64,000 nt of DNA from Bradyrhizobium nivariense (GTDB lineage Bacteria > Pseudomonadota > Alphaproteobacteria > Rhizobiales > Xanthobacteraceae), in contig NZ_JARVWW010000007.1 of assembly GCF_029846715.1 (NCBI RefSeq), forward strand, positions 213,118-277,117. The letters are read 5' to 3'. The position numbers were made by a program, and so were the translations under genes. This document shows, in pieces, positions 1 to 8,260 of the stretch. The notes beneath the pieces were generated by a model. It saw only the letters and a program-made list of their open reading frames with translations, had not been told where the DNA came from and did not search any database. Positions within the stretch are counted from its first letter, which is position 1. Each line of letters begins with the position of its first letter.

Positions 1-1419
1 GCCTCGGTGCGGCGGCCGTGCCTGCCGCGCGGGCGCAGGGCGCTGCACCGGCCATCACCGAACAAGAGGCGCATGCCATCGCAGTGGATGCCTATGTCTA
101 CTTTTACTCGCTAATGTCGATGGACATCTCGAGAAAGCAATTCACCAACGGCACGACCGATTTCAGAGGTCCGATGAATACCTTTGTCAACGTGCCGGAA
201 TACCCCCCGGCCAATTTCAAGGGCGTGGTGCGGTCGAACTTCGACACGCTGTATTCCGTCTCCTGGCTGAACATGACCAAGGAGCCCGTCGTCATCTCCG
301 CACCAGATACAAGTGGGCGCTACTATCTGCTGCCGATGCTCGACATGTGGACCGACGTCTTCGCATCGCCCGGCTGGCGAACGACGGGCACCAAGGCCGG
401 CACGTTCCTGATCACGCCCGCGGGCTGGCGGCCCGATCTGCGCGACAGGTTCGCGGAAGAATTCAAGCTTCCGAGCGACACCCAGCGCATCGAAGCGCCG
501 ACGCCCTATGTCTGGGTGATCGGCCGCACCAAGACGGATGGCCCGCCCGATTACGATGCCGTCCATAAGATTCAGGCCGGTTACAAGGTCACGCTGCTTT
601 CCGAGTACGGCAAGACACCCAAGCCGGTCGAGTTCAAGCCGGACAAGCGTCGACTTGAAGACGCCGCCGAAGGTCCAGGTCGATACCATGTCGGCCGGCG
701 TGTACTTCGCCGGCGCCGCAGAACTGCTCAAGCTTCACCCGCCGCACGCTACCGATGAGCCGATCATCGCGCAGATGAAGAAAATCGGCATCGAGCCCGG
801 CAAGAGTTTTGACATCGGCAAGCTCGATCCGGTGTTGCAACGGGCGCTGGAGACCGCCCCACAGGACGGCCAGAAGCTGATGGCTTGGAAAGTGCCGACA
901 GTGGCGCGGGTCGCAAATGGCTGGTCGATGAACACCGATACGATGGGTGTCTACGGCAACTACTATTTGAAGCGGGCCATCGTCGCCCAACTTGGGCTGG
1001 GCGCGAACCTGCCTGAGGATGCCATCTATCCGCTCAATCTCGGCGACGAGACTGGCAAGCCGCTGGATGGAGCCAACAAGTACACAATTACGTTCGAGAA
1101 GGGCGCTGCCCCGCCGGTCGATGCCTTCTGGTCGATCACGCTATACGACCCGGAAGGTTTCCAGGTCGGCAATGCGCTCAACCGTTTTGCCGTGAGCAGC
1201 TGGATGCCGTTCAAGTACAACGCAGACGGGTCGCTCGATATATTCTTCCAGAATGATAGTCCGGGCAAGGACAAGGATGCGAACTGGCTTCCGGCGCCGA
1301 AGGGAGCCTTTAATCTGACCGTGCGCCTCTATAGCCCGAAGTCCGATGCGCTGACCGGAAAGTGGAATCCGCCGCCGGTCGTGAAGACGCAGGCCGGAAC
1401 GGTGGGCTTGGCTCAATAA
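1..1419 (+). pseudogene. DUF1254/DUF1214 protein, 5' truncated by the window and frameshifted
   Basis: The reading frame is open from base 3 and begins inside a signal peptide (LGAAAVPAARA-Q, with an ARA-type cleavage site), so the true start lies upstream of the window. The first part carries DUF1254-type sequence (RSNFDTLYSVSWLN). Around bases 642-652 homology jumps to another frame, which continues VDLKTPPKVQVDTMSAG and ends in a typical DUF1214 region (DAFWSITLYDPEGFQV) at 1419. One extra base or two missing bases explains the shift. Proteins of this family are exported and poorly characterised. The gene is either a recent pseudogene or an uncorrected sequencing error: both halves are otherwise intact and show no decay. 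Confidence 0.8.
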
Positions 1420-1431
1420 AGTTGATTTGAG

Positions 1432-1453
1432 CGCCGGCGCTTTGGCGCCGGCG
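1432..1453 (+). terminator. GC-rich hairpin after the DUF1254 gene
   Basis: A 9 bp perfect stem (CGCCGGCGC paired with GCGCCGGCG) with a 4-base loop lies 12 bases after the stop codon. There is no T-tract, so it may be a factor-dependent terminator or simply an mRNA-stabilising hairpin. Confidence 0.35.
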
Positions 1454-1584
1454 TTCGACCGCACGAGCACAATGGCGATACGGCTTCCCTGGCCCAGGAC
1501 CGAAGCACCGTCGATCCTGCCTCCGGGCGAAGGGACGTGGTAGCCGCCGGGCGTGAAGCTGGTCTCGGAGAGACAGTCCGCGGC

Positions 1585-1950
1585 TCAGCGTCCCAACTGC
1601 TTGGGGTCGTAATAGAAGCGTTCCTCGACGAGCTCATCGCCGCGCCAGGTCTGCCAGGCAATCTCTTCCAGCGTCCGCGTGACGCCTTCGGCATTGGTAA
1701 AGCTGAATTTCCAGCGTGTGGCGACGTTGTCGCCCTCGATCAGGCTCGGCCCGATCCGCATCGCCTTGACCTCCTTGAAGGCTGCGAGCACGCCGCGCTC
1801 CTTGGCCGCGAGCTTGTCGCGCCCGACCATGGGTTCGGCCTGGTTTTCATGGGTCGCGGCGTCCGGGGTGTAGTAGTCGAGGATCGCTCCGACGAAATCC
1901 CCGTCCTCCAGCCGCTTCGCAAAGGCTTCGACGACATCACGGCTCGGCAT
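1585..1950 (-). CDS. SnoaL-like / nuclear transport factor 2 fold protein
   Basis: The product is a 121-residue cytoplasmic protein with no signal peptide and the usual length of a single SnoaL/NTF2-like domain. The opening (VVEAFAKRLEDGDF) and the central EGDNVATRWKFSFT followed by a C-terminal EERFYYDPKQL strand are typical of polyketide-cyclase-like ester or hydrolase folds. The ATG is preceded by GAGAGG at good spacing. The gene diverges from a TetR regulator and the two share a 100-base promoter region with two operator dyads, so this is the probable regulated target. Substrate unknown. Confidence 0.8.
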   Translation of the reverse strand: MPSRDVVEAFAKRLEDGDFVGAILDYYTPDAATHENQAEPMVGRDKLAAKERGVLAAFKEVKAMRIGPSLIEGDNVATRWKFSFTNAEGVTRTLEEIAWQTWRGDELVEERFYYDPKQLGR

Positions 1951-1969
1951 GGCACACCTCTCGAATAAA

Positions 1970-2007
1970 ACCGACTGTTAGTCGGTAAATACCGACCGTT
2001 GGTCGAA
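1970..2007. promoter_or_regulatory. Two tandem operator dyads for the adjacent TetR regulator
   Basis: Two 17-base inverted repeats lie side by side. The first, 1970-1986, is perfect (ACCGACT-GTT-AGTCGGT). The second, 1991-2007, is nearly so (ACCGACC-GTT-GGTCGAA). Their centres are 21 bases apart, two helical turns, so two dimers would sit on the same face of the DNA. They lie between divergent genes, the usual arrangement for TetR autoregulation. Confidence 0.75.
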
Positions 2008-2050
2008 AAGTCAACTGGCAGCACGCGTCCATTTCGATTAGAGCAGACCC

Positions 2051-2641
2051 ATGGCGAAACAGGCGGAGCGGCGGGCAGCGACATCAGAGGCGATCCTGAC
2101 GGCGGCGCGCCGCCTGTTCGGGACGCAAGGCTTTGCCGCGACGACGATGGACGAGATCGCCGAAGCCGCCCACGTCGCCAAGGGCGCAGTCTATCATCAC
2201 TTCAAAACCAAGGAGGCGGTGTTCGAAGCGGTGTTCGACCAGGTCTCGCACGACCTCGTCGCCGAGATCGACCGCACCGCACGCGCCGAGAAGGACGTGC
2301 TCGCTGCGATGGTCGCCGGCACCCAGCATTATTTCGCCGCGACCGCCAAGGGCCCGACCGGCCAGATCATCCTGCGCGACGGCCCGGCCGTGCTCGGCTG
2401 GGAGCGCTGGCGCGAGATCGACGCCAAACATTTCGGTGGCAAGCTGCCGCGCGCGATTGCCGCCGCGATGGAGGCCGGCCTGATCGCGCGGCAGCCGGTC
2501 GAGCCGCTGGCGCGGCTGCTGCTCGGCGCGGTCACGGAGGCCGCAGTCGCCTGCGCCGGACGCGCGGATATCGCAAGGGCAGGCGCGGAATATGCCCGTG
2601 CGTTCAAATCGCTGGTCGAGGCGCTGCGCCTGCGCGCATGA
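2051..2641 (+). CDS. TetR/AcrR family transcriptional regulator
   Basis: The 196-residue product has the classical N-terminal TetR helix-turn-helix at about residues 12-58 (AARRLFGTQGFAATTMDEIA, then VAKGAVYHHFKTKEAVF). The variable C-terminal domain, about residues 75-190, would bind a ligand. The gene diverges from the SnoaL-like gene at 1585-1950, and the shared intergenic region contains two strong dyads (1970-2007), so repression of both promoters and release by a small molecule is the likely mechanism. The inducer cannot be told from the sequence. No strong Shine-Dalgarno sequence precedes the ATG, but the domain begins immediately after it. Confidence 0.92.
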   Translation: MAKQAERRAATSEAILTAARRLFGTQGFAATTMDEIAEAAHVAKGAVYHHFKTKEAVFEAVFDQVSHDLVAEIDRTARAEKDVLAAMVAGTQHYFAATAKGPTGQIILRDGPAVLGWERWREIDAKHFGGKLPRAIAAAMEAGLIARQPVEPLARLLLGAVTEAAVACAGRADIARAGAEYARAFKSLVEALRLRA

Positions 2642-2818
2642 TTGTGCGCAGTCCACCAGCCTCCCGCCATGGCCTCTTGCTCGTGGCCATCGCAGTCGCA
2701 AGCCTGGTTTTGCGCCTCATGGACTGTCCTGTCGGTGGTCGCCGAGCTTATTTGGTTTTGAACGTCCAGGTCGCGCGTAGCTTCCGCGGGCAAGAGGCCC
2801 AAGTTTTCCGCTCTTTTC

Positions 2819-3334
2819 CTACTTGCAGTCGCGGCAGATGGTCAGCTTGCGCTTTAAGACCTCATCTTCTTGGTCGACCGATTTCTGCCCCGTGGCGCCG
2901 CTTGTCTCCACACTGGGCTTGGAGGCTTTTGCTGCGCGTGACCTGATGGGGCGCGCTGCCTGGCCTGACGTGTCACCGTCGTCGACGGTGCCGGCACTAA
3001 ATCCATCGTAGTCGGTGACCGGTTTGGGCGACGGCGGAGGCCCGCTCATCAACGGTGCAGATGAAACCTCGGACGCCCTCGACGGGAGAGCATTGTTCGT
3101 CGCTGATGACGGCTCGCTATTGGGCTTTGCCGGGGGCCTGGAATTTTTGGCGGTCGCTCGTGGCGGCGGAGCTTTTGGCGCAGCCATTGGCGGCCAAGCG
3201 CTGTTGGCCGCACCTTGTTCAGTCGACGGCGGAGCAAGCGAAATCGGCGGAGCAACGGACTGGCCTCTTGCGCTGCCCAGCAGCCAAACACCAACAGACA
3301 GCAAGCCAAGGGCAAAGAGGGTCGCGCTTCTCAT
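2819..3334 (-). CDS. Proline-rich exported protein of unknown function
   Basis: The 171-residue product starts with a clear signal peptide (MRSATLFALGLLSVGVWLLG, cleavage near SARG-Q). The rest is low-complexity and rich in Pro, Ala and Ser, with no recognisable domain, ending in a charged stretch and a C-terminal CRDCK. It is probably a disordered periplasmic or surface protein. The start is supported by GAAGGA upstream. It follows the small gene at 3356-3598 by 21 bases on the same strand and is likely co-transcribed with it. I do not recognise the family. Confidence 0.6.
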   Translation of the reverse strand: MRSATLFALGLLSVGVWLLGSARGQSVAPPISLAPPSTEQGAANSAWPPMAAPKAPPPRATAKNSRPPAKPNSEPSSATNNALPSRASEVSSAPLMSGPPPSPKPVTDYDGFSAGTVDDGDTSGQAARPIRSRAAKASKPSVETSGATGQKSVDQEDEVLKRKLTICRDCK

Positions 3335-3355
3335 CCGCGTCCTTCAAACGGCTTT

Positions 3356-3598
3356 CTAAATTCGGCCTGCGGGACGCATAGTGCGTCGCACGATCACGTC
3401 ATGGTTGGGGACCCATTCCTCCGCGGTTGAGTCCCAATGATGGGTGTCGTCGAAGTGTTTCCAGGGCGGCCGGCCTGGTTCGCTTACACCCTTCTGTCGT
3501 TTTGCGTTCAGTGCGCTGAGCTGGACGACCAGTGCCCCAGCTGTCGTCACCCATTCGCGAGCCCTATATCGGGAGTTCCATTTGATTATCGCGAGCAT
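3356..3598 (-). CDS. Small hypothetical protein
   Basis: The product has 80 residues, is basic, and contains several Trp residues (WNSRY, PPWKHF, HHWDST, EEWVP) but no recognisable domain. The case for a real gene is a very strong Shine-Dalgarno sequence, AAGGAGG, 6 bases before the ATG, plus the tight 21-base spacing to the exported Pro-rich protein downstream. A hydrophobic patch at about residues 17-28 is too short for a confident membrane segment. Function unknown. Confidence 0.55.
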   Translation of the reverse strand: MLAIIKWNSRYRAREWVTTAGALVVQLSALNAKRQKGVSEPGRPPWKHFDDTHHWDSTAEEWVPNHDVIVRRTMRPAGRI

Positions 3599-3728
3599 CG
3601 GATGCCTCCTTCAAAGTAAGAAGCCGTTGCCATCTTAGCCCGGGCCAGGAACACGGGCGTGTAAGGTACTTCACAGTCAGCCAACATCTTAGACATAGCG
3701 GCGCGCGATCCGGCACGCGTGGACAACG

Positions 3729-4688
3729 TCAGGGCATAAGCGACGCCGAATAGGCGACCAGCGCAATCATGTCTCCGATGCTGAGATTTTCAACGACCGG
3801 TTTCATAAGTTCGCTGTTGGCCCCTTTCCGCGCACCCGATCTGAAATCGTAGAGCTGCCGAAACATGTACGTTGGCGAACGGGCCGCAATCCCAGGCGCG
3901 GCGGCGGTCCCTTTGAGGTCAGGACCGTGACAGGCCGCGCACTGGACGCGCAGATCGCTGCTTGCCGCCAACGCCCGCCCTTTCTCAATGCTGCCCAGCG
4001 GGACATAGGCGATGAAGCGAGCGCGCGAGTCCCGGCTGACAAAATGTTCGACGTTCTCCGGAATCTCGATGATACGCTGGCCGATTGGCTCCTTCTCGCC
4101 GTCATCGATCCGAGCCAGAAACAAGTCCCTGACATGTGTCTTCGGGACGGTATCGGTTTCTGTGACCGCAATATTCGATCTTGGCTTGATTGACGCAAAA
4201 TAGTCCGCGGCTTCCCTGAGTTCCTGATCGGTCAGCCCTTTCGACGCCTTGGTCATTAGGTCGGTGGCGACGCGCGGCACCGAGTTCGTGCGCGCGCCCG
4301 TCTTGAACTCCATCGTTTGCCGGATAATGTATTCTGAGGAAAGACCAAACAGGCTGGCATTCTCAGGGCCGCCCGGTCCGTCCACCCGGTGACAGACGCC
4401 GCATGCGAACACGTCAGGCCTTCTGCCCGTCGCCACGATAGCCGGCATTGGCGGATGATCTTCGGGATGCCAGTCGGGCGCGGCGAACAGATCGCGCAGT
4501 TGCGTAAGGGTGAAACCGGCGGTGCTGTCCGGGACTTGCCTGATCGTGCCATCATCGGGTGCGCGTTGAAAATTCGGCGGGTTCACCGGATAGGCCCATG
4601 CCGGTGGGCTGTCTTCGCTGTGGGCGGACGACGCCGCTGCGGCAAGCAATACGAACGAAAGCGCCAAAGGCGCATTGCAAAGTCTCAT
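3729..4688 (-). CDS. Exported diheme c-type cytochrome
   Basis: The 319-residue product begins with a signal peptide (cleavage near SAHS-E). It carries two haem c attachment motifs, CGVCH at residues 96-100 and CAACH at 250-254, each in a cytochrome c fold of about 100 residues with surroundings resembling cytochrome c4-type proteins (FRQLYDFRSGAR after the second). It should act as a periplasmic electron carrier. The ATG at 4688 is preferred over an upstream in-frame start because the signal peptide begins there and GGAGG lies upstream. No oxidase or dehydrogenase partner is adjacent, so its redox partner is unknown. Confidence 0.88.
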   Translation of the reverse strand: MRLCNAPLALSFVLLAAAASSAHSEDSPPAWAYPVNPPNFQRAPDDGTIRQVPDSTAGFTLTQLRDLFAAPDWHPEDHPPMPAIVATGRRPDVFACGVCHRVDGPGGPENASLFGLSSEYIIRQTMEFKTGARTNSVPRVATDLMTKASKGLTDQELREAADYFASIKPRSNIAVTETDTVPKTHVRDLFLARIDDGEKEPIGQRIIEIPENVEHFVSRDSRARFIAYVPLGSIEKGRALAASSDLRVQCAACHGPDLKGTAAAPGIAARSPTYMFRQLYDFRSGARKGANSELMKPVVENLSIGDMIALVAYSASLMP

Positions 4689-5293
4689 GGCTCTCGACCT
4701 CCGTGCGTGTCGGGGAAGCCAAATTGTTCTTTCCAAAGACGAAGATCGGAGGCGGCGACCTTAACACTCGCGAGGCGACGGACGCCGCAACTTCTCCGGC
4801 CTCACTCCAGAAGAGCATTCAACGCCGGGGACTCGATTGCGTCAATGCGCGATTGAGCCGCCTAGCCGTATTGCCATTCCGCAGGCCAAAGGGCGGCAAT
4901 GTCGCTCGTGGGGATTGCAGCGAGCCTACAGATCGGCCGCTGGGTGCAAAGCGAGCGAACTCGCGGCGCGATGCCTTGAAGAGAGTTTCGTCGATAGGGT
5001 GGCATTACAACACCGGCAGAATTTGCACACCGCCTTGATGAGCAGTCGCTATTCATTAGGCGTTGGACCTGAAGCGGAGTAGGACTCTTTATAGCAGGCA
5101 AGCGGATCGCTTGCCTGACAGCTGCAAGACGGCGATGCACCGAAGTCACCGCCTCCATTTAAATGGCAGCACAGTGCCGTCGGTAGGCAAACTCTTTCAA
5201 AAATTGCTGCTCCAAACACGTCATGAAATGCAGCCAAGCACAGCCTGCTGACGGCGTCGCGCGCGGCGGGTTACCTTTTGTAGAGGAAACCAC
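4689..5293. other. 605-base region without a convincing gene
   Basis: Several short open frames cross this stretch on both strands, but none has a good ribosome site, a recognisable domain or codon use like the neighbours. It must hold the promoters of the diverging cytochrome gene and of the membrane protein gene at 5294. The only clear structure is a perfect palindrome at 5095-5117, described separately. Confidence 0.5.
5095..5117. repeat. Perfect 10 bp palindromic hairpin in intergenic DNA
   Basis: CAGGCAAGCG and CGCTTGCCTG flank a 3-base centre (GAT). The hairpin lies about 180 bases upstream of the membrane protein gene at 5294. There is no T-tract, so it does not look like a simple terminator; an operator or a leader hairpin is possible. 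Confidence 0.5.
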
Positions 5294-5809
5294 ATGAAGA
5301 CGAGCAATGCAGTTCTCAGCGCATTAGCTGTGGCAAAATCCACTTATGTCGCGGCTACCATATGGGTCGCTCCTTCCACTCTCATCAAATCAGCACATCT
5401 CCTTGAAAGGATCGGACTTGCGGCGGTTGGGGGCTCGTGCGGCCTGTATGTGGCCGCAGCATTGATGCGCCTGGAAAACCAAATGTTTGGAAGCGGCTGG
5501 TTCATCTTGTTGATGATGCTCTACGGAGCCTTCAGCTTCTATATCGGCATCGATTTGCCTGGGCGTCCTGCTGACGGATCGGCTTCGAGACCACCGGAAG
5601 AGCGAAACCGCGGCACGGATGCGGCTGAGATCTTCAGTGCAGCAGGCACATTCGTTGCCGCGATTGCGGCATTTCTGTCTGTCAGCATGATTGTCGTTGA
5701 TCAGGTCCTGTCCGAAGGTTCGATCATTCTGATCGCATGCTGTTGGGCGATTGGTTCTTCGCTTCAAATTGCGGCCGGCTCCATCGCTCGCAACGGCGCG
5801 CTGGAATAA
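5294..5809 (+). CDS. Four-helix integral membrane protein of unknown function
   Basis: The 171-residue product has four predicted membrane segments at about residues 39-58, 68-87, 113-135 and 143-164. They form two pairs separated by a hydrophilic loop rich in charged residues (RPPEERNRG). GAGG precedes the ATG at workable spacing. No enzymatic or transport motif is visible and no domain is recognised. It stands alone, with about 190 bases to the DUF3303 gene downstream. Confidence 0.65.
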   Translation: MKTSNAVLSALAVAKSTYVAATIWVAPSTLIKSAHLLERIGLAAVGGSCGLYVAAALMRLENQMFGSGWFILLMMLYGAFSFYIGIDLPGRPADGSASRPPEERNRGTDAAEIFSAAGTFVAAIAAFLSVSMIVVDQVLSEGSIILIACCWAIGSSLQIAAGSIARNGALE

Positions 5810-5995
5810 CTTCCGCTGCAATTGCACTGACGCCACCGGTCTCTTTTTGAGCGGTATCTGCAGTTGCCCTTACCTATCCGCACGCGGGCGCGTATGTGAG
5901 CTGACTTGTCAACGAAGCCCAATCGCGCAACGCTGTTATTCAACAACAAGAAAAAGTCATTCTTCGGATTTCAACGCAAATAATGGAGGATGCCG

Positions 5996-6310
5996 ATGAA
6001 GTACATGATCAGCTGGTTCGAGCGTCCGCAAGGATCGCCTATGGAGTACGAGAATGCCCAGAAGCGGATACTGGAGGTTTTCACTCAATGGAAGGCGCCT
6101 GACAATTTCAAGATCGAGTCGTTCGTTATACGAGTAGGCGACTGGGGTGGATATATGCTGTTGGACTGCGAGGATCCGTTGGCGGTTCACAAGTTCTGCT
6201 CGATGTTGCCTGCGTTCGAATTCCAGGCACGACCCGTGGTTCCCGTCATGGACGCTGTCCGGGTCGAACTTGAAGCGATTGCCTTTCGCGATGGACTCCA
6301 ACGCAGATGA
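5996..6310 (+). CDS. DUF3303 family protein
   Basis: The 104-residue product is a small soluble protein resembling DUF3303, a ferredoxin-like/dabb-type fold (opening MKYMISWFERP, with GGYMLLDCEDPLAVHKFC in the middle). The function of the family is unknown. The start at 5996 rather than the ATG six bases earlier follows from the GGAGG at 5985-5989, which gives a 6-base spacer. A strong terminator follows at 6386. Confidence 0.75.
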   Translation: MKYMISWFERPQGSPMEYENAQKRILEVFTQWKAPDNFKIESFVIRVGDWGGYMLLDCEDPLAVHKFCSMLPAFEFQARPVVPVMDAVRVELEAIAFRDGLQRR

Positions 6311-6385
6311 TATTCGAGAGTATCACGGCAACATTCGCCTCGTGAGAGCCGGTGGCATTGGTGTTGAACTATGCGGGATCGAGAG

Positions 6386-6414
6386 AACGGCACTCAACTT
6401 GAGTGCCGTTTTTT
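6386..6414 (+). terminator. Rho-independent terminator
   Basis: A 10 bp perfect stem (AACGGCACTC / GAGTGCCGTT) with a 5-base loop runs into a T-tract. It terminates the DUF3303 transcript and separates it from the GMC oxidoreductase gene. Confidence 0.9.
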
Positions 6415-6609
6415 CTTGGGCCTTCCTGATCAGGCTGGCGCGGCCAGGACGAATCCCGCATTCAATGGGCTGAGAGGCCGACTTTACGTACAACTAGCCA
6501 ATGTCGCGTGTGGGTCAAAAAGGCGAAATGGCTGGAATGATCAGCCTAAGTCTGCTTCACCTTGGAAGCAGAGACATGTCACGTTTACAAGTACAGGCCC
6601 TGGCAACAG

Positions 6610-8235
6610 ATGACCGCAACTTCCTCCCTTACGCCCTCCGACCCTGAGTTCGACTACGTCATCGTCGGCGCCGGTTCTGCCGGCTGCGTGCTCGCCAACC
6701 GGCTGTCCGCGAACGGCACGCACAGCGTGCTGCTGCTCGAAGCCGGCCCGAAGGATTCCAACATCTGGATCCACGTGCCGCTCGGTTACGGAAAGCTGTT
6801 CAAGGAAAAGACCGTCAATTGGATGTACCAGACCGAGCCGGAGCCCGAGCTGAAGGGGCGTCGGGTGTTCCAGCCGCGCGGCAAGACGCTGGGTGGATCG
6901 AGTTCGATCAACGGCCTGCTCTATGTCCGCGGCCAGCACGAGGACTACGACCGCTGGCGTCAGCGCGGTAACACCGGCTGGGGCTATGACGATGTGCTGC
7001 CCTATTTCAAGAAGGCCGAGAACCAGTCGCGCGGCGCCGATCAATATCACGGCAGCGGGGGTCCGCTCCCGGTGTCCAACATGGTCGTGACCGATCCGTT
7101 GTCGAAAGCCTTCATCGACGCCGCGGTCGAGAACGGATTGCCCTACAACGCTGATTTCAACGGCGCCACGCAGGAAGGCGTGGGCCTGTTCCAGACCACG
7201 ACGCGCAACGGTCGCCGTGCCTCGACGGCGGTGGCCTATCTCGGCCCCGCCAAGACGCGCGGCAATCTCAAGATCGAAACTGGCGCGCTTGGCCAGCGCG
7301 TGCTGTTCGAGGGCCGTCGCGCTGTCGGCGTCGAATACCGTCAGGGCGCGAATGTACGCCGCGCCCGCGCGCGCAAGGAGATCGTGCTGTCGAGCGGCGC
7401 CTACAACTCGCCGCAGCTGCTGCAGCTCTCCGGCGTCGGTCCCGCCGACCTGCTGCGCAAGCACGGCATCGACATCGTGCTGGACGCGCCGGGCGTCGGC
7501 CACGACCTCCAGGACCACATGCAGGTCCGCATCGTGATGCGCTGCTCGCAGAAGATCACGCTGAACGACACCGTCAATCATCCGCTCCGCCGCACGCTCG
7601 CTGGCGCGCGCTATGCGCTGTTCCGGAAGGGCTGGCTGACGATCGCGGCCGGCACGGCGGGCGCCTTCTTCAAGACCAGTCCGCGGCTGGCTTCGCCCGA
7701 CATCCAGGTCCACTTCCTGCCGTTCTCGACCGACAAGATGGGCGAGAAGCTGCATGATTTTTCCGGCTTCACGGCGTCGGTGTGCCAACTCCGTCCCGAA
7801 AGCCGCGGGACCTTGCGTATCAGAAGCGCCGACCCGACGGTGCCGCCGGAGATCCGCATCAACTACATGTCGACCGAGACCGACCGCACCACCAACGTCG
7901 AAGCTCTGAAGATCCTGCGCAAGATATTGAACGCGCCGGCGATGAAGCCGTTCGTGGCCGGCGAGTACGATCCCGGGGCGAAGGTATCCACGGATGCCGA
8001 GCTGTTGGATTATTGCCGTGAGCGGGGTAGCACCATCTACCATCCGACCTCGACCTGTCGTATGGGCAATGATGCGCTCGCGGTGGTCGATCAGCGGCTG
8101 AAGGTGAGGGGGCTCGAAGGCCTTCGCGTGGTCGACGGTTCGATCATGCCGGACCTCGTGTCGGGGAACACCAACGCGCCGATCATCATGATCGCCGAAA
8201 AGGCCTCCGACATGATATTGGAGGATGCGCGGTAA
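6610..8235 (+). CDS. GMC family FAD-dependent oxidoreductase (choline/alcohol dehydrogenase type)
   Basis: The 541-residue product is a glucose-methanol-choline oxidoreductase that should oxidise an alcohol with FAD. The FAD-binding GAGSAG lies at residues 20-25. GMC signature 1 is seen as GKTLGGSSSINGLLYVRG and signature 2 as SSGAYNSPQLLQLSGVG. The catalytic His region is YHPTSTCRMG, followed by the Asn-containing GNTNAPIIMIAEKA. An upstream TTG would add 16 residues unlike the family, so the ATG at 6610 is preferred. The substrate cannot be named: choline, aliphatic alcohols and polyethylene glycol are all used within the family. The HemC-like gene follows after 25 bases, suggesting co-transcription. 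Confidence 0.9.
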   Translation: MTATSSLTPSDPEFDYVIVGAGSAGCVLANRLSANGTHSVLLLEAGPKDSNIWIHVPLGYGKLFKEKTVNWMYQTEPEPELKGRRVFQPRGKTLGGSSSINGLLYVRGQHEDYDRWRQRGNTGWGYDDVLPYFKKAENQSRGADQYHGSGGPLPVSNMVVTDPLSKAFIDAAVENGLPYNADFNGATQEGVGLFQTTTRNGRRASTAVAYLGPAKTRGNLKIETGALGQRVLFEGRRAVGVEYRQGANVRRARARKEIVLSSGAYNSPQLLQLSGVGPADLLRKHGIDIVLDAPGVGHDLQDHMQVRIVMRCSQKITLNDTVNHPLRRTLAGARYALFRKGWLTIAAGTAGAFFKTSPRLASPDIQVHFLPFSTDKMGEKLHDFSGFTASVCQLRPESRGTLRIRSADPTVPPEIRINYMSTETDRTTNVEALKILRKILNAPAMKPFVAGEYDPGAKVSTDAELLDYCRERGSTIYHPTSTCRMGNDALAVVDQRLKVRGLEGLRVVDGSIMPDLVSGNTNAPIIMIAEKASDMILEDAR

Positions 8236-8260
8236 TTCGCGCGTTGAAAGGGACCAGGGC

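Noticed and set aside
4837..5158. Short overlapping frames in the gap after the cytochrome gene
   Set aside because: No ribosome site, no hydrophobic core pattern and no family resemblance; several frames on both strands are equally open.
8225..8260. ATG at 8225 as start of the HemC-like gene
   Set aside because: GGAGG directly touches this ATG, leaving no spacer, and the added residues (RGNSRVERDQG) do not resemble the HemC N-terminus.
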